Part shown: piece by piece, positions 10,001 to 23,100 of the stretch
Layout of the letters: every line of letters begins with the position of its first letter
Numbering within the stretch: position 1 is the stretch's first letter
Assembly (NCBI GenBank): GCA_949825045.1
Contig: OX463815.1
Location: 32,727,356-32,791,355, forward strand
Source of the DNA: Argyresthia goedartella
Taxonomy: Eukaryota > Arthropoda > Insecta > Lepidoptera > Argyresthiidae
Direction of reading: 5' to 3'
DNA: 64,000 nucleotides
The notes under the pieces: generated by a model
What the model was told of the DNA's origin: nothing
What the model saw: the letters and a program-made list of their open reading frames with translations, nothing else
Database searches by the model: none
Program-made: the position numbers and the translations under genes

Positions 10001-13000
10001 GTCGCGTATTAAGTACGCCGTGTACCATTCTGGATAACAGTATCTGGTAGAGTACTCGGCTCTACACTTTTTTCTTGGAGTGCAATTATCAAATATATTT
10101 ATCATGGTTGTGTACAAGCACTGCACCGCCCCCTCTACATCCTTTGAAGCATATAGAGGTCCCCAGTCTGCGGTCATCAGAGAGCTATATAGGAGAGGAA
10201 AGTCGGCCTAGCGAAAGTTCCACCGCAGCCTGTGCTCAGAATTACCTAGATCCGGTGGTGACACCTGCTTCCCGGATCCGTCGACAGTAGAGTTTAGCAC
10301 CACATTGCTTCAGACACTGACGGCCAAGGGCGGATGCTGTGGGTCTAACTTTGGGACAAGGGAGTCGCTCTCCAACTCTACCTTTGGGACAAGGGAGTCG
10401 CTCTCCAACTCTACCTTGACGTCGCTCTCACCCAGCATTGATAGAACTAAGTCTACTGTTATACCATTACAGTTCTCGACAGTTTCTTTGACGGAACTCG
10501 CAGAACGTCATAAAATATTCAAAATACCTTATAGTATCTATAGTTGCAGAGTACAAATTAAAATCGCCTAAAACTAATACATTATCATATTTAACACATA
10601 TATTCTCAATTATATTCAACATTTGTACATATTCGTTATTTTTTGAATTTGGCGGTATATAAACTACAATGCACGTAAATAAGGACTTATTATGCCGATG
10701 CACAGTCGCAGAAACCATTTCAAAAAGATCGGCGTCGATGTTTATACCATCTTGGAACGGAATCGCTTTCAGCTGCGGTGTAGGTTTTGCGACCAGCAAA
10801 ACTCCTCCGTGTTTGCGTTAATCCATCTTGTCACCTCGCAACAATGTGTGTCCATCAGGAACAAGCTCTCCATCGTGAACAGTATCATTAATGCCTGTTT
10901 TTGTTACCGCAATCAAGTCCACATTGGCGGCTAACACGCTAGTATAAAAGCTGCTCAGTTTAGTGCGCAATCTCCTGGTATTTTAGTAGCAGATTGTCAC
11001 CAAATCCCCACCTTTGGACCTACCAGTACTACTTCCGTGAGTCTTTTCTCGGCCAAATTCCTCGAAAGGGTATCCATGACTTCACCCTAGCATTCTAAGG
11101 CCACATGTTGACAGAAAATCATTTATCATACAAATCAGCCGGGACGCCTATTTTATATGATTTATAGTCGCCCCTCGGCGTCAGTTCACCTACGGTTCCG
11201 GTTTCCGGAGCACACACTTGCTGGAGATATGCCTGAACGTCGTCCAATCCCGACCGCATCTTCCATAAGTATCTGCGGCGCTCGACGGCTTGCAATGTGG
11301 TGACGCTCGTTCCCGCTAGACAGCACAAAGATTGCGGATTGTTTTTATCCGGACCTCTGTCCATCCTTCTCCGTCTTCTGGTTCATTCAACGTATTCGCA
11401 TTTTGCGGCACCTCAGACGAGTTTCCCTTGCGTATCTCCTGTGAGGGCTTACCTTGGGCAAATGGTGTTGCCCGTTCTCTCTTTCCTTCTAACTCCGGTC
11501 GGATTGAAGCCATTTTTTTCTCCAAAATCTTGGGTCTTTCTACAGCTTTGGGCGCTAAAGTACTTCCGGTGCTAGTTTTGGCCTTCGTCCCCGTCGGTTT
11601 CGATTACTGGTTCTTAACGGATGGTTGCGTTACCATGTAAACTGGAGTCTCCTGTGCCGCATTTAGAGCTCTACCTCCAAGAGTCTTTAACTTTGATTCT
11701 ACCAGTTCCGTCCGGGAAATCAAGGTGTTCATTTTAGAATTTCATTTATTATATCTGTCTGCCCGTCGGCGTGCTGTATCTCAAGAACCGTATAGGCAGA
11801 GAGTTGAAATTTTCATAGAATGTGAATTTCTGTTGCGGCTACAGCAGCAAATTAACAACAATTCCCTTGAATTACCTATTTTTTGGCATTTTTATTGTAC
11901 GCTGGTACAGTACGATTATTTTTTTCATTTCCGCTCGACCCTTCTCGGTTTTAGTCGCTAAAACTTCTAGACATTACTCACAACACATGAACAAGACATG
12001 GTAACAGGTTTAAACTGTGGTTTATGAGATGAAATTTGTCGGATTTTGACACAGAGTAAGTAAGTAAAGCAAAGAGTTTCACTCATCCATTGGTTTTGAC
12101 TTTTGAGTCTTTGAAAATACGGTATTAGACAAGGTAGACCAATAAATCTAGAAACGTGTCTCAAGCTGAACCTATTTCATCAAAACGTTTGACAATATCA
12201 GAATTGTATATTTCCAGCAGTTATTTTTATAAAATCAATTTCGTGATAAAAATACATCATTTGACTATGACGTCACATGCTAGTATTTCAACGAACTTGT
12301 GAACAAAAATACCGTTTTGACAGTTCCTAAAAAGTATCTATTTTGGCTAGCAGTGAAATAACGTATTAAGGTATTTGTCATAATAAAATGGCACTGTAAA
12401 TGTTCATATGTATTGTAAATTATTAATAAATTGCCATGGAGACAACAACGAGCCATCCTATTGCATCTGCCAGTAATATTAGACAAGGTAAAAAGCTTGA
12501 TGCACAATCTCGCGAAAACACATCTATGTAACTCTACAAAATGTGACTTCGGTATATTACTTTTCTGTACTATAAGATGCTTTAGGGTAAGTATTATTGT
12601 GATGAATATGCAGCATTGTATATTTTCTTCCGATTTGTTCCGATAAATGGCGAGAAATCTCGAGAGGCAAAGAAATAATAAAAACAAACAAAAAACTCTA
12701 AACGCGCTCTCAACGCCAACACGTACAAATTTTTACTCTGCCTTTTAAATTCATAAGCTGTGCAAATTCGGAACCTATCGCTGTGAAACAAAAACAAAAA
12801 GCAGGAGTTCAAATAGACCATTTAACCAACTCGATCCGCTTACTTCAACGATACTCCAAAAGTGCCTAATATTCGGAAATTAATTCAAACCTGCCGTTAA
12901 AGTGCCCGGTGAACTGCTTTTGTTGCTATCCAGTCAGCGTCGGCCGGTGAGTCACCAACCGGTGCTGCGGCCGGCGAGCCCGTACTCAACTACTCACTAC

Positions 13001-16000
13001 TACTACCCGTTCGCCGATTTCGTCACTGCAGCCGTCGAGCAAATAGCTCAGCCGGTAACCGTTTGCCTGGAGGCCCAGAGACACCAAGTTCGATCCCCGG
13101 CGATACCTTGTCTTTTTGTTTTTACTACTTAAATTATAATTTTTAAACTTTTTTTTTTTTTTTTTTTCTCACAATGATGGATTGTAAGACCAACTGCTGC
13201 TCAGGTTGCAGTGAATATACCGAAGAGGATGATAGAGTTGCCTGCACGGAACCCAACTGCTCATTGGTGTACCATTACGTATGTGTTGGTCTTAGTGTGG
13301 GTCCCCACGCGGCCTTGATATGTCCCAGCTGCAAGATGAAACTGCCCAAGATTGATAACTCCGACACACCGGTAAAGGCTAACGACGACTCCTTCGTTAC
13401 TTTCCGGACTGGAAAGCAACGATGTGCCGCCACCATTGACACTGCAGCCAGCCCTCGCGACAGCAAGAATTACCTAACCGAGAATAGACTGCGTGACATT
13501 GTAACGTACTACCTCCTTGACCATATTGGCTACTGGCGGATTAGCCAGATAAAAACTAAAACTATAAAAATTCGGAAATTCGGGTCTGGAATCTCGTCTG
13601 GCAGCTGATTGTTTTTTTTGAGGCAGACATTGTTTGAGCTCTGTAACGTGAGGTTGTATCTTCTGCATCAATAATTTTTAAGTCACGCCTTTAGTTGCGG
13701 CGATGGGCTAGTCCCTTTAGTACTGTAATGGAGCTGAATGTTTAGTTGCTGTAAAGTGCAGTAGTTTATATGAAACTTCCCTACTATCCCCAATCCATGG
13801 GTAAGCATTGGTTCGTAGTTAGTCTTTCTTATTTTCGTGTATTTTATACTCTCTATGTATTTCCCTTTTCTATACAGTGTCTATTGAACTGCGGCACTCT
13901 TAGATCCTAATTACCCTAGGGCCCTCGTCGGAAGTCTCCGTGTGGGGAGCCGTCTTTTGGTCAGGTTAGTCTCACTGTTTCAATGGCGCCCGGATTAAGG
14001 GAATATTGGTGATAGAGTTTTATGTCTGGTCAGAGTAGTTAGGCCATAAGAGCGCCGTAGAACGCTAGATTTCTTTCGTAGCTGGTATATTTTGTTGTGT
14101 TTATTTTTGTCTGACAGGAGTATATTTGATCGTTTATCTGGGTACCTACCTCATTTCTACATTATTTATGGTCGCACTCTGACGGCCGTTGTCATATTAT
14201 AATTGTTGATAAATATTTTCCTCCAAATTCTCAGTACGAAAAATAAATTAATAAATTGTGAAGATTTTAGTAGGGAAACTTTTCGGACTATTAAATAATA
14301 AATAAGGTTAGTGTTTAACGGCTGATTTCTCGTACATATAATCTGTTATTGACAGTCCTTTATCAATTTCAGCTGTCAAAACCGTAGATCAATGGCTTGA
14401 TTTTGTACCAGAAACCGGGCGTTAGTCGTGTACTCTGCTTACTTTCATGTAAATTTGTACAGTTTACTAGATAGGTAGTAAACATGACGTTTCCTATAAA
14501 ATATCTGTCGCTAAATAAGGCTGGATTGGAGTATGAGGTTGAGCTTCGAGGAGGTACACCGGGTACTGTTCTGGACCTCAGGAAACAGCGCTTGTACTTG
14601 TGCCGAGCGATCTGTGTCTGTCTGAGAGCACCTTCTGTCTGAAGATAGGCTGCGACAGCGTTCTGTCTTATTCAATAGTAGTTAATGATTCCTTTATGTA
14701 TGTAAAAAGTATTTTGACCCTTGTATTCTAAAAACCATCTATATCTACAGCTATGTAAAAGTTCTTTATTGTGTAACGTTACTCTGCAATGTCTGTTACT
14801 TAGCTTATGGCCTCTTGAACTATAATTCTCTACTTTTTTACTCTTTGTTGTAGAATAGATATTCTACTCTATTATTATTTTCTGTACCCACTAACGGTGC
14901 AGGAAGTCTTGAACACTTGAGGGAGCTGCCCCTCATGGTGTTATTCTGCGTTACGATAGTAGCTAAGCTATCGGGGCGTTTATGTACTAAGGTTCTTATT
15001 TTAGTTCAAGGGATCTTGCTTATTTTTCAACTTCTGACAGTTAGTCTGGGTGTGCATTTGGCTATAATAATGGCACCCTGTGTGTAAGGCTGTGTTTACA
15101 CGATGTCAGTGTGAACTCTTGTATGAACTTAGTATGAATTCTGATGTCTGATTGTTGGTACGAATGTGTGATGTTTGTATGTAGTTGAGCTAGACTGTTA
15201 GTTATATATTTCTCTGACATTGTAGATGGCGAGCTTTAGAGAATTTTATCTTAAGTAGTTAATTTGGTAAGTTAGTTTAGTTTAGTTAGTATCTTAGAGG
15301 ATTTTATCAGGTAAAATCCTACCCAAACAAGACGGGTATGTAACGTACTACCTCCTTGACCATATTGGCTACTGGCGGATTAGCCAGATAAAAACTAAAA
15401 CTATAAAAATTCGGAAATTCGGGTCTGGAATCTCGTCTGGCAGCTGATTGTTTTTTTTGAGGCAGACATTGTTTGAGCTCTGTAACGTGAGGTTGTATCT
15501 TCTGCATCAATAATTTTTAAGTCACGCCTTTAGTTGCGGCGATGGGCTAGTCCCTTTAGTACTGTAATGGAGCTGAATGTTTAGTTGCTGTAAAGTACAG
15601 TAGTTTATATGAAACTTCCCTACTATCCCCAATCCATGGGTAAGCATTGGTTCGTAGTTAGTCTTTCTTATTTTCGTGTATTTTATACTCTCTATGTATT
15701 TCCCTTTTCTATACAGTGTCTATTGGACTGCGGCACTCTTAGATCCTAATTACCCTAGGGCCCTCGTCGGAAGTCTCCGTGTGGGGAGCCGTCGCCTGAT
15801 AGCTGGGCGCTGTAGCGCTTTTGTATTCCTATCATTCACACTGGTCTCTTTCCAGGGTTCCATGCCGAGGAGTAATATCCTCCTGGCGCTAACGGAGCTC
15901 TGAATCGGTTCCACGCTGAGGAGTAATATCCTCCTGGCGCTAACGGAGCTCTGAATCGGTTCCACGCCGAGGAGTAACCGCAATATCACTTGTTGACGTC

Positions 16001-19000
16001 TGGAGAAGTGGACCAGTTGGATTGAGTCTACCGAGGAGCTGAAGTCTACCAATTCCGGGCGAGTCCCTATCCAGCGTTTCAACTATATCACCAATATTCG
16101 ACTCACGACCCTGTGATTAATAAATGTATCTTGAGCCTGCCAATAATCTCTTTTGGTCAGGTTAGAGTCCACTGTTTCAACATCATAAAACAAGAGATGA
16201 CTGGTGCTCTACGAGCAACTATAAAGGAATTTATGTCGGCTGAACTCAAGAGCACCAACAACCTCATCGCCGGACTCACCGATTCAATGGCTTTTTTCAA
16301 CGAGCAATTTGAGAGCATGAAGGTCAGACTTGAAGAAAACTCTAAAACAATTTCAACAATGAATATAGAAAATGAGAGTCTCTAATCGCTAGTTAAAGAT
16401 CTCTCCGGAAGACTCACGATCACGGAACAACTCATGCGAGAATCTAATATAGAGATTAATGGGATCCCCGAGCACAAATCTGAGAACCTACCGAATACGG
16501 TAGAGCAACTCACAAAGATTGTGGGTAACCCGCTGGATGACAGCGAGATCTATACGCCACCCGGGTCGCCAAGGTAAATAAAGACAACAACAAACCTAGA
16601 GCTGTGGTTGTGAAATTGCGCAGTCCCCGTCAACGCGACTCTGTTCTAGCCGCCGTAGCAAAGTTCAATAAGGCTAACCCCAAGGACAAGCTGAGCTCCA
16701 CACACCTTGGCTACGGAGGACAAAGAGAACCAGTCTTCGTTTCAGAGCAAACAAACGCCTGCGCCTGCAAACAAATCCCTACACGCAGCCGCTCGTAAGA
16801 AGTCCAATGAAGTGGGATATACGTTCGTCTGGGTTCGTAACGGCAAATTTTTTGCAAGGAAGGACACCAACTGCCAGGCTCTGCTCATACGAAGCGAAGA
16901 TAGCCTACGTTTGATGTGTTAGACTCTAAGTGTTTTATATAGAACTATCGTTATGGTGTTATTTGCTTTAAATTCGCTAGTATTTACTATCAAAATGTCC
17001 GCGGTTTACGGACCAAAACCAATGATCTCTACAAAAACATATCCAGCAGCGATCATGAAATAATTGTACTTACAGAAACTTGGTTAAATAATAATGTCAC
17101 AAATTCTGAGTTAATGGACTCTAGATATAACATCTATAGAAGGGATCGTCTATGTAGTTTTAAGCCTACTAAAGATAGCAAGGCCGACGGGGGTGGAGTC
17201 CTCGTAGCAGTATCAAAGAAATATCAATCTACTCGCGTAACCAACTGGGAAAGTAAAAACAGTAAATTTGAGGACCTATGGGTCACTATAGAAACTAGGA
17301 CTGGAGACTGCACAAAAAAGCTGGCTATATGTGCTGTATATCTACCATCGCCAATAAAATTAGAATACCTATCTGAATTCTTTGACAACGCCAATAGAAC
17401 ACTCAACTACGCCGACGAAGTCGCTATACTGGGAGACTTCAATCTAGGTTTCATAGATTGGAACAGAGCAGTTAACCACGTTCACATGGTCCCATCCAAG
17501 TACGAAAGTACCTTAGGCTTTCGACTCATTGACTTTATTACAATGAACAGTCTGTATCAGTTTAACTGCATCGGAAATAGGGATGACAATATTCTCGATT
17601 TAGTACTGGCAAATGTTCCCCAAGTGACCGTCGCCCGGTCTTCTGACACCCTGAGCAAGCTAGACTCCTTCCACCCTCCCCTTGAGATTCAAATCAGTTC
17701 ATCACGCCTTACCCACCTTAAACCCAGCGTTGGACATCGACACAACTTCTTCAAAGCCGACTACGAAGGGCTTAAGTCGCATCTAAAGTCCACCAAGTGG
17801 GAGGACATATTCCGTCATTGTGGAAACGTCAATGAAATGACCTCACTCTTCTACTGTACTTTGAAGAATGCCATTGACAAATATGTCCCAAAACAGAAAT
17901 TTAAAACAGGTAAACATCCTCCCTGGTTCAGCAAACAGCTGATAAAACTGATTGCTGAAAAAGAACGAATAAGACAGAAATTTCGTAAATATAAGAACCC
18001 CCGTGACAAAATAGGGTTCGAGATCGCTCGAGAACGCTGTCATAAACTGTATGACACTTGCATGAAAACGTACATGTTCAATATAGAATCCAGTATTCCG
18101 GATAACCCCAAGGCCTTCTGGAGTTTCATTAAGTTCAAGCAAAAAGGCCTTTCCTCACTACCAGCGACAATGTATAAGGACCACGAATCGGCAAACTGTG
18201 GAAACGAGATTGCACAGCTCTTTGCTGGGCACTTTTCGTCAGTCTATACAGATCACGACCCAGTGAACACCGCTGACCTACATTTAAACAACCAAATAGG
18301 CCTATCTAAAATCAAAATCAGCAAACGTGACATACTCAATAAATGCAGAACCCTTGATGTGTTTAAAGGCGCAGGACCCGATGACATTCCCGCAGTGTTT
18401 GTTAAACTCTGTGCACCAGGCCTGTGCTTCCCACTCTCTGTAATATTTAATCATTCCTTGAAGGAGGGTTGCTTTCCCAACGAATGGAAAAAAAGTAGAA
18501 TAGTTCCTGTCTACAAAAAGGGTGATGAAAGTGACATTAAAAACTACCGCCCCATTTCCATCCTATCGTGCTTCTCAAAACTCTTTGAATCCTTAATCTG
18601 CCCACTTCTCACACATCACTTCGACAAGTTTATCTCACCTGAACAGCACGGCTTCAAGCGCGGACGGTCGGTAGAAACAAATCTGGTCTCATATGTCAAT
18701 CACTTATCCCATGAGATGGACAAAGGTCACCAAGTGGACGCAGTGTATACCGACTTCAGCAGCGCTTTCGACAAGGTTAACCACTCGCTGCTCATAAGAA
18801 AGCTGGCAGCACTTGCGTGTTCACGGGTCACTGCCGGACTGGTTTGGGTCGTATCTGTCACAGAGACCTCAGACAGTGACGGTGAGTGGACACGAGTCGC
18901 AGCTATACCACGCGAAGTCGGGAGTCCCACAGGGCTCTCATCTTGGTCCCGTACTTTTTCTGATTTTCATCAATGACTTGGCGTCCCGTATCGCACACTG

Positions 19001-20102
19001 TAAATATTCCTTGTTTGCGGACGATCTAAAACTGTACAAGACCATTGTGTCGGAGGCTGACGTGGAATTGTTGCAAAAGGACCTAAACGAGATAGCGATC
19101 TGGTGTCGTGATAATGGTATGGTTCTCAACGCAACAAAATGCTATCACATCACTTTCACCAACAAGAAAATGCCAATAGCTTCCTCGTACACTCTCAACG
19201 ACATCGTACTTCAAACCGTGAAAGAAATGCGTGACCTCGGTGTTCTGATGGATTCCAACCTCAAATTTGCATCGCACATCAGCACCGCCGTGCGAAAAGC
19301 CGCGAAAATGCTAGGCTTCATAAAGCGCAATTCCAAAGGTTTCCGTTTCGCCTCCACCAAGATCCTCCTATACAATGCTCTGGTTCGAAGCCACCTCGAG
19401 TACGCTTCCGTTGTCTGGAATCCCGTGTACGCGGTCCACTCTGATAGAATAGAACGTATCCAGCACGCATTTACCAAACACCTAGCGTACAGCCAATCGG
19501 GAATCTCACACAGGGAAACCTACGAACGACGATTAGACCACTTCGGCATGGACACTTTGAACTTCCGACGAAACCTACAGGACCTTCTATTTCTGCATAA
19601 GGTCTGTAATAATCAATTAGATGTCAGCAACATCCTGAGCCAGATTGGACTGACAATCCCCTATAACTATCCACGCAAACGTATCTCCAACACCTTCCAT
19701 ACGCCTCTATACAGGACAAATATTTACAAGCACTCGCCGATACCCAGAATGTGTGACAAATACCTGTAGTGAAACCGACATAGACATATTTCGTGATCGC
19801 TTGCCTGTCTTCAGGAATAAAATCCTGAAAGAGCAAACTAACTTGCACCTAAAATGATCTTTTTAATTCCTAAATATTATTATTAATATTATATAGCTAC
19901 ATTAATTCCAAATTCTAATTAATTGTTATTTATTATTGTAATACTTACATTCTAAGTTAAATTACCTATTTACAAAATAAAATGTTAAATTTTAGTACTT
20001 AAATGGTGAATGCTGTGCACATCTATAATAGGCACTCATATAAGAACAATACCGCCATATTTCTATTGTCTAATTTTATATATGTGTGCTGTTGATGTGC
20101 GT

Positions 20103-20155
<53 letters not shown>

Positions 20156-23100
20156 GTATTGTACGGAACTCTTCATGTGTGAATCTACTCGCATTTGACC
20201 GGGTTTTTGCTAAACACATGTTCATGAAACCGAGGCGCGTAAGGCAACACTTGTTCAAGAAACCAGGATACGGAAGGCAACACATGTTCATGAAACCGGG
20301 GCACGTAAGGCAACATATGTTCATGAAACCGGGGCACGTAAGGCAACACATTTTCATGAAACCGGGGCACGTAAGGCAACACGTGCTCATGAAACCGGGG
20401 CACGTAAGGCAACACATGTTCATGAAACCGGGGCACGTAAGGCAACACATGTTCATGAAACCGGGGCACGTAAGGCAACAAATGTTCATGAAACCGGGGC
20501 ACGTAAGGCAACACGTGCTCATGAAACCGGGGCACGTAAGGCAACACATGTTCATGAAACCGGGGCACGTAAGGCAACACATTTTCATGAAACCGGGGCA
20601 CGTAAGGCAACACGTGCTCATGAAACCGGGGCACGTAAGGCAACATATATTCATGAAACCGGGGCACGTAAGGCAACACATTTCATGAAACCGGGGCACG
20701 TAAGGCAACACGTGCTCATGAAACCGGGGCACGTAAGGCAACACATGTTAATGAAACCGGGGCACGTAAGGCAACACATGTTCATGAAACCGGGGCACGT
20801 AAGGCCACCCACCACCCACAACTTCAACCCATAAATGTTTGGTTGATTTTGACACTGCGGTAATAAATTACGTAATTATAAAAACTTTAAAAACCCGACT
20901 GCGGTACGTTAAAAGGTTAGGTCTTATCTTGTTTTGTGCTTTTTAGGGTACCGCAAAGTTTTATTCCCTGTCATTTATGCCCCGCTTTTTCGTTGAAAAT
21001 AAAGGAAAATCCGTAAATGCTTACTTTAAACTCTTTTTATATTGTGGGTTTACGTTTGTCCTATAGAGTGACATAGTCATACTTGTAAAATGTACTGTAA
21101 GCTTTATAAATAAAGATAAAAAAAAACATGGTGTATTATTCCTAGGTTGTGCAAGATTAGTATACGTTTGCGGACTCGCCTATTAAAGCTCGAGCCCACT
21201 CGAGTCTTGAAAAAAACTATTTAGCCCGCATATTAAAGAGCAAAACATCCGCCACTCTGACACTGACACTCGGGCCATCAAGACGAATCTAATGACGTAT
21301 AATTTTTCAAAATCGGTTGAGCCGCTGAGTAGTTACGAGGGAACACAGGATCAGACATACATACATACATACATATACACTCGTACATACAGGTGTCAAA
21401 TATATAGCTTTCGCTTCGATGAAGTCAGGTTACAACAGGGCGGGCTGTTTTGTTCTTAGTCTGATACACAGTTATACAAACAAACAAACATAATGTCAAA
21501 CCTTTTCACATACAGGATGGCAGAGGCACAGTTGTGCCCACGTTGACATAGTTATTCGATACTCAATTTTGCATGTCAGGAGGCTTGACCATCGCCAGAG
21601 GTATGGAGACAAGACGGTTTGCTCCCGAAAATACCATCAACGTCAGTCAAAGCATAAAACTATTTATGTACGTGAAGATAAATGTAGGTAGATTTAATTT
21701 CCTGTTAATTATTTAAAAAAAACGGTCAAGTGCGAGTCTAAATCGCGCACGAAGTGTTCCGTACCACCGTTCAATGGAAGCGATGGTGTGGAGTGAATAG
21801 TTTGGATTTAACACAGCAAAATATTGTTTACAAAGTTATTGGTGCGGTTACTTTCACACTCCATGTACGTAACCAGGTGCATCCATAAGTTTGTATGTGG
21901 TATTGAAAGAATTGTTGTATGGGAGCCCCCTTAAATATTTCTTTTATTCTGTTTTTTAGTATTTGTTGTTATAGCGGCAACAGAAATACATAATCTGTGA
22001 AAATTTCAACTCTCTTGCTAGCTAGGTTCTTGAGATACAGCCTGGTGACAGACGGACGGACGGACGGACGGACGGACAGCGAAGTCTTTGTAATAGGGTC
22101 CCGTTTGGAACCCATCGGGTACGGAACCCTAAAAAAAACAGATGCCCTGGCCCCCACTCTTATCAAGTACTAACCTGCGGCGGCTCCTTGTTGTCGAGCA
22201 TGTCGCGGTAGAGCGGCTGCGGGTACAGGTGCACGGCGTGGTGCGGGGTGCGGGGTGTGCGGCGTGTGCGGCGCGTGCGCATGTATCAAGTACTAACCTG
22301 CGGCGGCTCCTTGTTGTCGAGCATGTCGCGGTAGAACGGCTGCGGGTACAGGTGCACGGCGTGGTGCGGGGTGCGGGGTGTGCGGCGTGTGCGCATGTAT
22401 CAAGTACTAACCTGCGGCGGCTCCTTGTTGTCGAGCATGTCGCGGTAGAGCGGCTGCGGGTACAGGTGCACGGCGTGGTGCGGGGTGCGGGGTGTGCGGC
22501 GTGTGCGGCGCGTGCGCATGTATCAAGTACTAACCTGCGGCGGCTCCTTGTTGTCGAGCATGTCGCGGTAGAGCGGCTGCGGGTACAGGTGCACGGCGTG
22601 GTGCGCGGTGCGGGGTGTGCGGCGCGTGCGCATGTATCAAGTACTAACCTGCGGCGGCTCCTTGTTGTCGAGCATGTCGCGGTAGAGCGGCTGCGGGTAC
22701 AGGTGCACGGCGTGGTGCGGGGTGTGCGGCGTGTGCGGCGCGTGCGCATGTATCAAGTACTAACCTGCGGCGGCTCCTTGTTGTCGAGCATGTCGCGGTA
22801 GAGCGGCTGCGGGTACAGGTGCACGGCGTGGTGCGGGGTGCGGGGTGTGCGGCGTGTGCGGCGCGTGCGCATGTATCAAGTACTAACCTGCGGCGGCTCC
22901 TTGTTGTCGAGCATGTCGCGGTAGAGCGGCTGCGGGTACAGGTGCACGGCGTGGTGCGGGGTGTGCGGCGTGTGCGGCGCGTGCGCATGTATCAAGTACT
23001 AACCTGCGGCGGCTCCTTGTTGTCGAGCATGTCGCGGTAGAGCGGCTGCGGGTACAGGTGCACGGCGTGGTGCGGGGTGCGGGGTGTGCGGCGTGTGCGG

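Larger units (their letters stand above)
13500..16179 (+). mobile_element. Nonautonomous LTR retrotransposon inserted in LINE ORF1
   Basis: Two direct repeats (13500-13982 and 15339-16179) start TGTAACGTAC and end ACTGTTTCA. Identical 4-bp duplications ACAT (13496-13499 and 16180-16183) flank the pair. The left LTR lacks about 358 bp that the right LTR has. One base after the left LTR is TGGCGCCCGG, a good match to the start of a tRNA-Lys-type primer-binding site. The 1.36-kb interior has no gag or pol frame, so it is a LARD/TRIM-like element depending on proteins from elsewhere. Confidence 0.88.
13174..16922 (+). pseudogene. LINE ORF1 (PHD-like finger, coiled coil, RRM-like), interrupted
   Basis: Starts MMDCKTNCCSGCSEYTEEDD, a Cys/His-rich PHD-type finger (C-x2-C, later YHYVC and CPSC), as in CR1-group ORF1 proteins that bind the element RNA. 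After residue 108 the LTR element 13500-16179 intervenes. The frame resumes exactly at 16184 across the ACAT duplication. A predicted coiled coil follows (FNEQFESMKVRLEENSKTIS). A TAA at about 16384 and further frameshifts break the rest, which still reads as an RRM-like/C-terminal region ('RESNIEINGIPEHKSENLP', 'AVVVKLRSPRQRDSVLAA', 'GYTFVWVRNGKFFARK'). Confidence 0.75.
12895..20154 (+). mobile_element. Two-ORF LINE (CR1/Jockey-like) with 48-A tail, carrying an LTR insertion
   Basis: A long LINE with a GC-rich 5' leader (about 12895-13173), ORF1 from 13174, ORF2 from about 16950 to 19855, a 3'UTR of about 250 bp and an uninterrupted 48-A tail. An LTR element (13500-16179) splits ORF1. Without it the LINE is about 4.6 kb, normal for a full-length element. 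The long perfect A tract suggests insertion was not ancient, although ORF1 and ORF2 contain stops and frameshifts. I found no matching target duplication of the bases after the tail, so the true 5' end is uncertain. Confidence 0.82.

Noticed and set aside
20216..20803. 200-codon repeat protein or CRISPR-like array
   Set aside because: Units are contiguous with no spacers, the organism is eukaryotic, and the open frames are a product of the 33-bp period and run through a poly(A)/poly(T) tract.
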